A stretch of 63,862 nucleotides of DNA from JAYZDF01 sp036337945 (lineage in GTDB: Bacteria > Myxococcota > Kuafuiibacteriia > Kuafuiibacteriales > Kuafuiibacteriaceae): the NCBI GenBank assembly GCA_036337945.1, contig JAYZDF010000115.1, forward strand, positions 1 through 63,862, read 5' to 3'. The notes under the pieces were generated by a model, which was given only the letters and a program-made list of their open reading frames with translations, made no database searches and was not told where the DNA came from. Numbering within the stretch: the stretch's first letter is position 1; every line of letters begins with the position of its first letter. The position numbers and the translations under genes are program-made. This document shows positions 27,059 to 35,721 of this stretch, in pieces.

Positions 27059-28480
27059 CTATGCGTTACGACGATAGTCACTCGCGTCGATTTCATGACG
27101 CTTCAACAATTGCCAGAGGTTCTTTCTGTCCATACCTGCTCGTTTTGCGGCGCGAGTAATGTGACCATCCTCAGCGATCAGCACTCGCGTAAGGTAGTCT
27201 TTTTCAAATCCAGATAGGACTTCACTCTTTTCCTCGCGGAAGGTCTTGAGTTGAGGGCGATTACGCGGTGAAGAATTACTACGAGACATTGCGGGGGCCG
27301 GAACAAACTCGATATCTTCGGCGGATATAATTCCGTTTACGGCCATGACGGCCAGTTGTTCAATCTTGTTTTCAAGCTCTCTAACATTCCCCGGCCAATC
27401 GTGCTCTTCGAGTCGGGCACGAACCTCAGGCCCGCTAAACTGCACGTCCCGTTCGAATTTCTTATTGAAACGTTCTAAGAAGAAGGAAGCTAGAACAGAG
27501 ATGTCAGCGCGCCGCTCGACTAAAGGAGGAAGATGAACAGGAATAATGTTCAAACGATAGTATAAGTCTTCACGAAATGAGCCGTCGGCAACTCCTTGCG
27601 CGAGGTCTCGGTTGGTCGCCGCGATAATTCTCACATCGGCAATTTTGTTTTTAGGACTACCTAGCGGTTTGTACTCTTTTGATTGAAGAAAACGTAGAAG
27701 CTTTACTTGTACAGAAAGAGATGTCTCGCCGATTTCGTCGAGAAAAAGGGTGCCCTTATGCGCTTCTTCAACCAAACCGACATTATCGTTTTCTGCGCCC
27801 GTGAAGGCACCCTTTTTATAACCGAAGAGTTCTGATTCAAGAAGGTTTTCAGGAAGTGAGCCGCAGTTGACAGCCACCAGTGCGTGCTCGTTTCTGCGTG
27901 AATGACGATGAATCTCTCGAGCGATGACTTCTTTACCCGTCCCAGAAGCGCCGTAAATCACGACGGACGCTTCCGTCTGGGCGATCGTGGGAATCCGGTT
28001 CATTACTCGTGACATCGCGGGACTTCGTGCAATCAAGTTGTCTTGAGATTTACCATCGACACGCTTCCTCAGAATTTCGACTTCGTTGGCAAGGTTTAGC
28101 CTTTCAATCACGCGGTCGATACGATGGAGAAATGCATCGCGGGTAAGTGGCTTGGATAGATAATCGTCAGCGCCTTTTTGTAGATAGTCGACCGCATCTT
28201 CGATGCTGCCATAACTCGTCATAATCAAGACGGGTAGGGACGGGCTTGATTTCCTCAGATGCAGTAATAATTCTTCGCCATCCATGACGGGCATCCTAAG
28301 GTCAGTGATCACGGCATCAACGGGCGTCTTATCCATTACGGCAAGAGCCTCTTGTCCGTTGTAGGCAAATTGAAGGCTCAGATCGCTTCGCTGAAGACAA
28401 AAAGTTTCGAGAAGATATTTCGTGTTCGGGTCGTCGTCTACGACTAAGACTTGGGCTACATCAGGGTTCCCCGGCGGCAT
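27059..28480 (-). CDS. NtrC-family sigma-54-dependent response regulator
   Basis: 473 aa. Receiver (about 10-125): DDD at 15-17, phospho-acceptor Asp60 in VITDLRMP, Lys110 in LSKPL. AAA+ domain: Walker A GASGTGKE (177-184), GAFTGA (224-229), Walker B LFLDEIGE and the arginine-finger region. C-terminal Fis-type HTH (HITRAAKRAGMDRKNLWQLLKRH). It therefore opens sigma-54 promoters when phosphorylated. No histidine kinase lies near, so it is an orphan here. The ATG at 28480 has no visible ribosome-binding site and abuts the inverted-repeat site at 28481-28497, which suggests autoregulation. Across the intergenic region a sigma-54 promoter faces away from it. This layout resembles PxrR next to pxr in M. 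xanthus, as I remember it. Confidence 0.92.
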   Translation of the reverse strand: MPPGNPDVAQVLVVDDDPNTKYLLETFCLQRSDLSLQFAYNGQEALAVMDKTPVDAVITDLRMPVMDGEELLLHLRKSSPSLPVLIMTSYGSIEDAVDYLQKGADDYLSKPLTRDAFLHRIDRVIERLNLANEVEILRKRVDGKSQDNLIARSPAMSRVMNRIPTIAQTEASVVIYGASGTGKEVIAREIHRHSRRNEHALVAVNCGSLPENLLESELFGYKKGAFTGAENDNVGLVEEAHKGTLFLDEIGETSLSVQVKLLRFLQSKEYKPLGSPKNKIADVRIIAATNRDLAQGVADGSFREDLYYRLNIIPVHLPPLVERRADISVLASFFLERFNKKFERDVQFSGPEVRARLEEHDWPGNVRELENKIEQLAVMAVNGIISAEDIEFVPAPAMSRSNSSPRNRPQLKTFREEKSEVLSGFEKDYLTRVLIAEDGHITRAAKRAGMDRKNLWQLLKRHEIDASDYRRNA

Positions 28481-28497
28481 GCGGTAGTTTTACCACG
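28481..28497. promoter_or_regulatory. activator-binding site copy 1 (GCGGTA-N5-ACCACG)
   Basis: GCGGTA (28481-28486), five bases, ACCACG (28492-28497), an imperfect palindrome. It has the same arms and spacing as the site at 28546-28562 but a different spacer sequence. It directly abuts the start codon of the NtrC-type regulator, as expected for an autoregulatory site, and lies about 170 bases upstream of the sigma-54 transcription start. Confidence 0.6.
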
Positions 28498-28545
28498 CGA
28501 CTTGAAACAAATAAAGTCCCGATATTGCGGGTCAATCATAGGTAT

Positions 28546-28562
28546 GCGGTAAAAAAACCACG
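28546..28562. promoter_or_regulatory. activator-binding site copy 2 (GCGGTA-N5-ACCACG)
   Basis: GCGGTA (28546-28551), five A residues, ACCACG (28557-28562). It is centred about 108 bases upstream of the start predicted for the sigma-54 promoter at 28636, the usual enhancer distance for NtrC-type activators. A half site ACCACGC follows at 28580-28586. Confidence 0.65.
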
Positions 28563-28635
28563 AAAGACGAGGCCTTTTAACCACGCATGAGAACGGGTTT
28601 TTGCTAGTTTCAAGCTTTTCTGCGGGCAAATCAAG

Positions 28636-28651
28636 TGGCACGAAGTATGCA
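28636..28651 (+). promoter_or_regulatory. predicted sigma-54 promoter for a small RNA
   Basis: TGGCACG (28636-28642), AAGT, ATGCA (28647-28651), with GG and GC exactly 10 bases apart. It differs from TGGCACG-N4-TTGCW at one base. The predicted start is 28661-28662, just before the hairpin at 28665. No gene on the plus strand begins downstream until dapF at 29444. Confidence 0.75.
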
Positions 28652-28660
28652 AGGCTTGCG

Positions 28661-28725
28661 GTTTGGAGGGGTGAGCTGGCCCGAGTGCCCCCCCCACAAA
28701 GCTAGTGAGCCCCTCCTACTTTTCC
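28661..28725 (+). ncRNA. candidate sigma-54-dependent small RNA, Pxr-like in layout
   Basis: From the predicted start the RNA would fold with GGAGGGG (28665-28671) paired to CCCCTCC (28710-28716), and AGCT (674-677 of the 28-kb numbering) paired to AGCT (700-703). The loop holds a run of eight C residues (28688-28695). The outer stem ends at the gph stop codon and is followed by the U-rich TACTTTTCCTTTTCC on the plus strand, which can act as a terminator tail. The 3' end is a guess. M. xanthus Pxr is, as I recall, a sigma-54-dependent sRNA next to the regulator PxrR and has a functionally important run of seven C residues. The sequence here is not shown to be homologous. It could also be an antisense RNA to the end of gph. 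Confidence 0.5.
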
Positions 28726-29384
28726 TTTTCCTCGTCAAATAACCGTAAAAGATTCTTCGGCGAAGATACGCTGTGGTCGGCTTTATATGGAGCAGCCGAT
28801 GGTCCAAATCCCCATTCAGCGTAGATGGAGAAACATCCGGCGTTTTCTGCCGCCTGAAGGTCAACTTTCATATCTCCTACGTAGGCAAGCGTCTCTGGGC
28901 TGAAATCCAAGCCTCCTCGTTCACAAGCAAGCCGTATAACGTCATCAGCTGGTTTTCGTCGTGCAACTTCGTCTGCGCTTGCTATCCCCGAAAACCAGCG
29001 GTTCAGAGATAAGGCTTCAACGAGTTTTTGAGTAAAGTGAGCAGGCTTATTGGTAGCGATAAGCAGGTCGTACCCATTTGCTCGCAGGGTATCTAATGTC
29101 TCTACAAAACCAGGATAGAGCTTCGTTGTATCGGTGACGTGCGCGTAATAATGAGGTCCGAAGCGTCCTTTGGCCCGAGCGATGAGTTCTTGTTCGTTCG
29201 AGCCGAGCGCTAAAGTAAGAAGGTGCGTGACGCCATGACCTATCATTGCGCGAACATCTTTAGAGGTCTTTTGTGGGTGTCCAAGTTCAGACAGTGTCAG
29301 GTTGCAAGCCGTACGGATATCTTCCAGGCTGTTGACAAGGGTGCCGTCTAAATCAAAGGCAATGGTCTGGATATGTTGGCTCAT
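28716..29384 (-). CDS. gph: phosphoglycolate phosphatase-like HAD hydrolase
   Basis: 222 aa from ATG 29384; in-frame ATGs at 29399 and 29417 would add residues. HAD motifs: FDLDGTLVNS (nucleophile Asp), ATNKP (motif II), the Lys in RRKPADD (motif III) and YVGDMKVDL (motif IV). The length and the motif spacing fit Gph, which removes 2-phosphoglycolate produced during DNA repair or oxygenation. Members of this family also take other phosphate monoesters. The highly charged tail (DEEKEK) ends exactly where the plus-strand hairpin of the candidate small RNA begins, so transcription from 28661 would run antisense into this gene. Confidence 0.85.
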   Translation of the reverse strand: MSQHIQTIAFDLDGTLVNSLEDIRTACNLTLSELGHPQKTSKDVRAMIGHGVTHLLTLALGSNEQELIARAKGRFGPHYYAHVTDTTKLYPGFVETLDTLRANGYDLLIATNKPAHFTQKLVEALSLNRWFSGIASADEVARRKPADDVIRLACERGGLDFSPETLAYVGDMKVDLQAAENAGCFSIYAEWGFGPSAAPYKADHSVSSPKNLLRLFDEEKEK

Positions 29385-29443
29385 TCTCTTGCAAGACATA
29401 CCACGATTGCGCGACATTTACGGAGTATAAGGAATCTGAAAAC

Positions 29444-30226
29444 GTGCCGACATTTAACAAATATCATGGTTTAGGAAATGACTTCATTATTCTCGATGAA
29501 AGAGAAAGCGGACATCTTATCAATTCCGATCTCGCGAAGCGGCTGTGTGATCGGACTCGTGGAATAGGGGCGGATGGCGTCCTGACCATACTGCCTTCTC
29601 GGAATTCTGACGCAAATTCCCGTCTACATATTTGGAATTCGGATGGGAGCGTCGCTGCGATGTGTGGAAATGGACTGCGCTGCGTTGTCGCTTACTTGGG
29701 CGACGCTGAGCACGTTTTTGATACAGATTCGGGTCTCAGAAAAGGATATCTTGTCTCCGAAGAGATGGTGCGGGTCAGTGTTGGGCACCCAAAAGTCTCT
29801 GAAGAAATAGAGGAAATCGAGCTTGAAGAGCAAACCTTTAGAGGATTGAGAGTAGATATGGGGAATCCTCATTTTGTCCTTGAGCCACTCGAAAAGCGAA
29901 GTGCTGCGATTGCTCAGGCGAAACAATTTGGAGCGGCTTTAGAGAGTCACAAAACGTTCCCCGATCGCAGTAATATTGAGTTTCTTGCCTGGGATTCACA
30001 ACGGCTTGGCGTCATTGTTCATGAGCGGGGAGCAGGGCTTACTCAAGCTTGCGGGACAGGCGCGGGAGCGAGTTTTGCTGCCCTCAAGAAGTTGATCCCA
30101 GACCTGTCTCGCGACCGCGTTTTGGTTTCACTGCTTGGCGGAGATTTGATGGTCGATGAAGAAGAGGGCGAGATCTTTATTGAGGGCCCCGCGAAGTTTG
30201 TCTTTTCGGGAGAAATTAAGTTTTAG
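29444..30226 (+). CDS. dapF: diaminopimelate epimerase
   Basis: 260 aa, typical length. It interconverts LL- and meso-diaminopimelate for lysine and peptidoglycan synthesis in the cytosol. The two catalytic cysteines are Cys74 in MCGNGLRC and Cys203 in ACGTGAGAS; NSDGS and MGNPHFV are further family motifs. The start is GTG at 29444, just before the family-typical FNKYHGLGNDF. It is divergent from gph and converges with guaB; no dap operon surrounds it. Confidence 0.94.
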   Translation: MPTFNKYHGLGNDFIILDERESGHLINSDLAKRLCDRTRGIGADGVLTILPSRNSDANSRLHIWNSDGSVAAMCGNGLRCVVAYLGDAEHVFDTDSGLRKGYLVSEEMVRVSVGHPKVSEEIEEIELEEQTFRGLRVDMGNPHFVLEPLEKRSAAIAQAKQFGAALESHKTFPDRSNIEFLAWDSQRLGVIVHERGAGLTQACGTGAGASFAALKKLIPDLSRDRVLVSLLGGDLMVDEEEGEIFIEGPAKFVFSGEIKF

Positions 30227-30249
30227 CGATAAGAAAAATACACAACGCG

Positions 30250-31707
30250 CTATGGGCTGTAATTTGGTGCCTCTTTGGTAATGATCACGTCGTGCACATG
30301 AGACTCCTTGAGGCCTGCCGGGGATATTTTAACGAAATTCGACTTTTCCCTAAGCTCTTTTAGATTTGCTGCGCCGACGTATCCCATGCCGGAGCGTAGC
30401 CCGCCTAATAATTGGTTTAGAGTGTCCTCGATAGGACCCTTATACGGAACTCGCCCCTCAATTCCCTCGGGAACAAGCTTGGGTGCAGCTTCACCCTCCT
30501 GACTATATCGGTCAGCAGAGCCTTCTTTCATCGCCCCAATCGAGCCCATGCCTCGATAACTTTTGAAGGCGCGTCCTTGGTAAAGGATAATCTCACCGGG
30601 CGATTCCTCAACACCAGCAAATAAAGAGCCGATCATGACTGTGGAAGCACCGGCAGCAAGTGCTTTTACAACATCGCCTGAGTACTTGACTCCGCCGTCA
30701 CTAATGATCGGAATATCGTGCTTCATCGCTAAGCGAACGCTCTGAGATACGGCGGTGAGTTGAGGCACGCCAACGCCCGCAACGATTCGTGTAGTGCAAA
30801 TGGAACCAGGTCCTATACCCACCTTTACAGCGTCAGCGCCCGCTTCAATCAACGCTTCTGTTCCCGCAACTGTGGCAAATTTTCCTGCAATGACCTCAAC
30901 GTTCGGATATTCGCGCTTCGTGTCGCGTACGGCTGTAAGGACGCCTTCGCTATGACCATGTGCCGAATCAACGACGATAATATCAACTCCAGCATCAATG
31001 AGAGCTTGCGTTCTTTCTTCTCGGTCTGCACCCACACCAATAGCAGCGGCAGCCCTCAATCGTCCTTGTTCGTCTGTGACTGCATGGGGACGTCGACGAC
31101 GTTTATCGACGTCACGAATCGTGATCAGCCCCAGCAATTCGCCGGCGTCATTAACAATTGGTAATCGTTCGATTCGATTCTCGTGCATGCGTGCTTCCGC
31201 ATCTGCACTTGATATCCCTGGTTCGCCAGTAATCAGGTCCTTTGTCATAGCATCACGGACGAGTGTCTCTGGTCTGCTCGCGTACGCTCGAAGATCGCGA
31301 TTCGTGAGCAGGCCAGAAAGTTTTCCTTCGTCGACCACCGGAAAACATGAGATCCCTCGTTCTTCTGACAAGCTCTGAACTTGGCGAATATACATATCCG
31401 ACGTGACGGTCAGGGGGTCGCTGATGATGACGTGAGCAAACCGTTTTACCTTTGATACTTCTGCGGCTTGGCGCGCAACGGTAAGGTTCTTGTGGATCAC
31501 ACCGATGCCGCCAAACTGCGCAATGGCAATAGCCAGTTTAGCTTCGGTTACTGTGTCCATTGCCGAAGCGAGAATCGGAATATTGAGATCGATATTTCGT
31601 GTGAGCCGAGTTCTAACGTGAACATCCCGGGGCAAAACTGCCGAATATCCGGGGGTCAGGAGTACATCATCGAAGGTGAGTCCGTCACCGAGGTCTGGAT
31701 TGAGCAT
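30250..31707 (-). CDS. guaB: inosine-5'-monophosphate dehydrogenase
   Basis: 485 aa from ATG 31707; an in-frame GTG at 31722 would add five residues. IMPDH oxidises IMP to XMP with NAD+, the committed step to guanine nucleotides. The N terminus LTFDDVLLTPGYS, the catalytic Cys loop GIGPGSICTTR, the phosphate-binding SDGGVKYSGD and the flap YRGMGSIGAM are all present. Two CBS domains (about residues 95-205) sit in the usual insertion and bind nucleotides for allosteric control. guaA is not adjacent. Confidence 0.96.
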   Translation of the reverse strand: MLNPDLGDGLTFDDVLLTPGYSAVLPRDVHVRTRLTRNIDLNIPILASAMDTVTEAKLAIAIAQFGGIGVIHKNLTVARQAAEVSKVKRFAHVIISDPLTVTSDMYIRQVQSLSEERGISCFPVVDEGKLSGLLTNRDLRAYASRPETLVRDAMTKDLITGEPGISSADAEARMHENRIERLPIVNDAGELLGLITIRDVDKRRRRPHAVTDEQGRLRAAAAIGVGADREERTQALIDAGVDIIVVDSAHGHSEGVLTAVRDTKREYPNVEVIAGKFATVAGTEALIEAGADAVKVGIGPGSICTTRIVAGVGVPQLTAVSQSVRLAMKHDIPIISDGGVKYSGDVVKALAAGASTVMIGSLFAGVEESPGEIILYQGRAFKSYRGMGSIGAMKEGSADRYSQEGEAAPKLVPEGIEGRVPYKGPIEDTLNQLLGGLRSGMGYVGAANLKELREKSNFVKISPAGLKESHVHDVIITKEAPNYSP

Positions 31708-31975
31708 CTTGCCCGGGATCACCTAGGGACATGTTACGTATTGGTCAAGGAAATCACGGGTTTGTACTTGTAGATCTGCTCAAGATCGGCTTATGGTGCG
31801 TCCAGATGGCGGTCCTCTTGCGGGGTTGCCCTAGTTAGAATCTCAGAGAGGCAGGAGATGACACGTAGACCAATCGCGACAAAAATTCATGACGTCGTGT
31901 CGAGTGTGAAAGATCGCAAGTCAACGCTCAGCGGGACTCAAGTGTCGATAGATCCGAGCCGGAAAGTACATAATC

Positions 31976-34204
31976 ATGACCAACCTCATGTTGATCAACG
32001 CGACCGTCGCAGACGAACTTCGCGTTGCAGTAGTGAAAGACGGCGAACTCGTCGACTTGGATATTGAATCATCAAAACGAAGCACGATAAAAGGGAACAT
32101 ATATAAAGGTGTTATACACAACGTCGAAGGTTCACTTGCGGCGGCATTCGTAGACTACGGAGCTCATAAGCAGGGCTTCCTACCCTTTGACGAAGTTTCA
32201 GACGAACAATTTTGTAAGCCGTGGAAAGGTAAAGACGAGCCGCGCATTACAGATGTACTGCGAAGAGGCCAAGATGTCATTGTTCAAGTCGATAAAGACG
32301 CAGTAGGTGAAAAAGGCGCGGCACTCACGACGTATACATCCTTGGCAGGCCGTTATACGGTACTTATGCCGGGTAGTGATGCCCGCGGAGTCTCTCGAAA
32401 AATCACCGACGATGCCGACCGGAAAAAGATCCGAGCGATGGCGGATAAAATTGATATCCCTGAGGACTGCGGTTACATCGTTCGGACTGCAGGGCTGGGT
32501 CGGACCAAGGCGGTCATTCAAAAAGACCTAGATCAGCTCGTCAAACGTCACGAAGAAATATCGAAAGCAGGTAAAATCGCACGCGCTCCTTCGCTTCTTT
32601 ACAAAGAACCCGACATTATTGGTCGGACACTGCGCGACCTGTTCAATGATGAAATCGACGAAGTGTGGATTGATTCTAGAAACGAGTATGAAACCGCGCG
32701 TGAGTACTTTGAAGAGCTAATGCCCGAGGCCGTTGACAGACTTCGTTTTTGGGAAAACCCAATTCCGATGTTTGCTTACCATCATGTCGAATCTCAGATT
32801 GAAGAAACGTTCGATCGCAATGTCCCACTTCCTAGCGGTGGCTCAATTGTTATTGATAGAACCGAAGCTTTGGTCGCAATCGACGTAAACTCCGGCAAGA
32901 TGACCTCGGAAAAAGGTCACGAAGACACAGTTTACAAAACGAACTTTGAAGCCGCGCAAGTGATTGCTCGGCAGCTACGATTGAGAGACCTTGGTGGAAT
33001 TGTCGTCGTTGACTTCATTGATATGGAAATGGAACGCAATCGACGGGCTGTTGTCAAAGCTCTCAGGAATTCCTCGAAGACTGATAAAGCGAGAATTAAA
33101 ATTTCTCGGATTACATCGAGTGGTTTGTGTATCTTGACCAGGCAGCGCATTCGCCAGGGTATTCAGAAATCATTCCAAACTCGATGCCCTGTTTGTGATG
33201 GGACAGGTTGGATTCGTAGTCCTGAGTCTCACTCTCTCTCTTTACTAAAGAGAATTGAAACGCGACTTGCCCAGGGCGGGGTGGGAGAGGTTCGAGCGAA
33301 AACGCACTCTCAGACAGCCGAATATTTACTCAATTATCGTCGAAGTGAACTACTTGGTCTCGAACGCGAATATGGCGTCAAAATTATTATTATCGCGCGC
33401 GCTGATATGGACCGTGCTTCTGACGAAGTCCGCTTCATGTCTATGGGAGAAGTTCTCGCTGAAATAACAGACAAACTTCCCTCGCGTGAGGAAATGAGGA
33501 AAAAACGTTCGAGCGCTAGCCGGCGGTCACGCAAGAAGTCGCCAAAGAAGTCATCCAAAAAGAAAAGTTCAGATGGCGAGAGCTCTAAGTCCAAATCGCG
33601 AGGCACGTCTGAAGATTCATCGAAGTCGGCTGGAGGGCCTGTTCCGGAACCGAGCGTTCCCGGTGGCCCCACCTTCACAGGAAAGCCATCGAAAGAGATG
33701 CTCGAAAAAATTAAGGCAGAACGGGCGGCCCGGATGGCCGCTCGAAAGGCCAAAAAAGCGTCTCCTGAGGCTTCAGATAACGAACGAACGGACTCGGGTG
33801 AGCCCGCTGCTGCGAGCACGCCAACGCAAGCAACCGACAAGAACTCATCCGAAGCTAACGAGAAAGTCGATTCTGAACAGATAGAAACCAAGAAACCAGC
33901 CGAAGCCGCTGATGCAGAAAGCACAGTGTCAGAGTCCGGTGAAGAAGCGACAGGTCCTGCGCCTAAAAAGAAGAAGAAGGCTGCTGCGAGAAAGAAAACA
34001 ACCAACAAAAAAACGAAAAGTACTCGACCAAGAAAGGCTCGAGCGAAGAAAGCGGCGGAGCCTGAATCTGAGTCAGCCGAACCCGCTGTAGCCGCAGAAA
34101 ATGTGAATGACGCGAAAGACGAAGCTTCAGGCGAGTCTAAAAAACCAGGTTTGTTAGACCGTCTTTTGGGACGAAACGCGAGTCAGGACGAAGAAGAAAA
34201 GTAG
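31976..34204 (+). CDS. rng: ribonuclease E/G with long basic/acidic tail
   Basis: 742 aa. The S1 domain is near residues 35-125. The catalytic Asp303 (AIDVNSG) and Asp346 (VVVDFIDM) and the Zn-link Cys404 and Cys407 (CPVCDG) have the same numbers as in E. coli RNase E. The core ends near 515. The last 220 residues are low complexity with Lys/Arg and Glu/Ser blocks (for example SRRSRKKSPKKSSKKK), in place of the degradosome scaffold of enteric RNase E; here they may bind RNA. The enzyme processes rRNA and decays mRNA. GGAAAG lies about 10 bases before the ATG. The 250-bp leader may carry autoregulation, but I see no clear structure. Confidence 0.93.
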   Translation: MTNLMLINATVADELRVAVVKDGELVDLDIESSKRSTIKGNIYKGVIHNVEGSLAAAFVDYGAHKQGFLPFDEVSDEQFCKPWKGKDEPRITDVLRRGQDVIVQVDKDAVGEKGAALTTYTSLAGRYTVLMPGSDARGVSRKITDDADRKKIRAMADKIDIPEDCGYIVRTAGLGRTKAVIQKDLDQLVKRHEEISKAGKIARAPSLLYKEPDIIGRTLRDLFNDEIDEVWIDSRNEYETAREYFEELMPEAVDRLRFWENPIPMFAYHHVESQIEETFDRNVPLPSGGSIVIDRTEALVAIDVNSGKMTSEKGHEDTVYKTNFEAAQVIARQLRLRDLGGIVVVDFIDMEMERNRRAVVKALRNSSKTDKARIKISRITSSGLCILTRQRIRQGIQKSFQTRCPVCDGTGWIRSPESHSLSLLKRIETRLAQGGVGEVRAKTHSQTAEYLLNYRRSELLGLEREYGVKIIIIARADMDRASDEVRFMSMGEVLAEITDKLPSREEMRKKRSSASRRSRKKSPKKSSKKKSSDGESSKSKSRGTSEDSSKSAGGPVPEPSVPGGPTFTGKPSKEMLEKIKAERAARMAARKAKKASPEASDNERTDSGEPAAASTPTQATDKNSSEANEKVDSEQIETKKPAEAADAESTVSESGEEATGPAPKKKKKAAARKKTTNKKTKSTRPRKARAKKAAEPESESAEPAVAAENVNDAKDEASGESKKPGLLDRLLGRNASQDEEEK

Positions 34205-34212
34205 GAGACGGG

Positions 34213-35709
34213 ATGGTTACTCGAGTTCGAATCGCCACGATTTTGGCTTCCCTTGCGTGCTGGCTCCTAGCGGCGCCAACTGTCAATGCAGAAAAAATCG
34301 CTGTACCGAACTTCAAAGGTAAATCGAAGAAGGTAAAAGCAAAGGTTGCTCGAGCCATTCGAGCTGAACTTCGCGCTTCCGATTACACTGTTCTTGGTCC
34401 CAAGTCTTTGAAAAAAGCGGCTCAAGGAGCTGGTGCTGGGGTGCGGTCTTTGGAAACGGCTCGCGAAGGCGGAGCTGTGGTTTTAGTGCTTGGGAAGGTC
34501 ACGGGTAAGAAGAAAAAGAAAATCGCTGTCCGGGTACTCGACGTGGTGAATGGCAAAGAGATTACGAGTTTGGAAGGCCGCTTGAAATCATCGAAACGAG
34601 CAAAGAAAGTTGGCAAATCCATGGGCAAAAAAATCTCCACAGCGATTGCCGAACATTTAAAGTCGCTGAGCGAGCCTCCTGTAAGTAAGAGTCGGGCAAT
34701 TGCAGTCGCAGAACCGTCAAGTGCTTCTACCGCTCAAAATGCCGGAACTGATGATGAGTTTCCTGAAGATACCTCGGCTGAAGTGCGCAGTGAACCGTCG
34801 ACAAAAGCGACGAGTGTGATTCCTAAAGACGAAATAGATACGGCTTCAAGTCTCAGTGAGTCACCTCGGTCGTTGATTTTGTCTGAAGAAGAAAAAGAGG
34901 AACGTGTATTCGAGCCTGTCAAAGAGAAGACCGATTCAAGTTCATCAAGAATAGGGCTTCAAGTCGATTTAGAAGGCGGCCTTTTGGCGCGTCACCAATA
35001 TACCGTTTCAGTGGGAACTTACGCCACGGGTCTGAGTAACGGCCTAGTCGGTGTCCCGACGATGGGAGGACGCCTAAGCTACACGACCCCGTTTGCGGGA
35101 CTTGGAATCAATGTATATGGGTATTTTGAACCATTTGCGTATAATGTTGCTGCCGTCGAACCGGCTTTAGAACCAGTGAAACCTATGGGTGATTTCGTCA
35201 ACTTTGGCGGCGGTATACATCTAGACTTAGGACTTTACGAACATATTACTTTTCGAACGATGCTAGGCGCTGAGCAAGCGTCGATGACCGTGCAAGAGCA
35301 GTTTACAGCAGATACCATGCAGCCGGGCTCAGTCGTTTTGTCATGGACGAGCCTTAGACCCTTTCTAGGAATCATGGGAACGATTTCTCTTCTCCAAGGA
35401 CACTTAGATCTCAGCTTCAATACTACCTACAAACTCGTGTCGTCATACACTGAGCAGCCATTTTTTACTGGCGAGTTCGCATCCGGCTACGACGTGGTTG
35501 CTGGTGCCGGCGTGAGATATTGGTTTAATTCAAACTTTGGACTCTTTACTCGCGCGGAGTACGAGTACAAACACGTGGCCTTTGAAGGGGAGGGAAACCG
35601 CCTCTTGTTTGACTCTGATAAAATGGCACTCAGCGCCGATCGACTTTTGGATGCGGTTGCCGATCATAATTGGCTTAGAATTTATCTCGGCCTCAGCATG
35701 AGTTTTTGA
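34213..35709 (+). CDS. exported protein with beta-barrel-like C terminus
   Basis: 498 aa. The signal peptide (IATILASLACWLLAAPTVNA) is followed by a basic domain (about 25-150, Lys-rich, with GKVTGKKKKKIAVRVLDVVNGKEI, of the type seen in proteins that score a periplasmic parameter) and an acidic, disordered linker (about 155-245). The C-terminal 250 residues alternate hydrophobic and polar residues with many aromatics and end in LGLSMSF, the terminal Phe typical of outer-membrane beta-barrels. I would place it in the outer membrane, without a specific function. It begins 8 bases after rng on the same strand. Confidence 0.7.
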   Translation: MVTRVRIATILASLACWLLAAPTVNAEKIAVPNFKGKSKKVKAKVARAIRAELRASDYTVLGPKSLKKAAQGAGAGVRSLETAREGGAVVLVLGKVTGKKKKKIAVRVLDVVNGKEITSLEGRLKSSKRAKKVGKSMGKKISTAIAEHLKSLSEPPVSKSRAIAVAEPSSASTAQNAGTDDEFPEDTSAEVRSEPSTKATSVIPKDEIDTASSLSESPRSLILSEEEKEERVFEPVKEKTDSSSSRIGLQVDLEGGLLARHQYTVSVGTYATGLSNGLVGVPTMGGRLSYTTPFAGLGINVYGYFEPFAYNVAAVEPALEPVKPMGDFVNFGGGIHLDLGLYEHITFRTMLGAEQASMTVQEQFTADTMQPGSVVLSWTSLRPFLGIMGTISLLQGHLDLSFNTTYKLVSSYTEQPFFTGEFASGYDVVAGAGVRYWFNSNFGLFTRAEYEYKHVAFEGEGNRLLFDSDKMALSADRLLDAVADHNWLRIYLGLSMSF

Positions 35710-35721
35710 TGAGGGTATGAA

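Noticed and set aside
28688..28695. Run of eight C as a sequencing artefact
   Set aside because: It lies in noncoding sequence so the length cannot be checked by frame; it is kept as part of the RNA candidate, with a possible error of one base.
31807..31821. GG-N10-GC (TGGC then TTGC) upstream of rng
   Set aside because: The -24 element matches only TGGC. Housekeeping RNase E is not expected under sigma-54, so it is probably chance.
31858..32067. Possible 69-codon leader gene before rng
   Set aside because: GGAG directly abuts its ATG without spacing and most of it overlaps rng in another frame.
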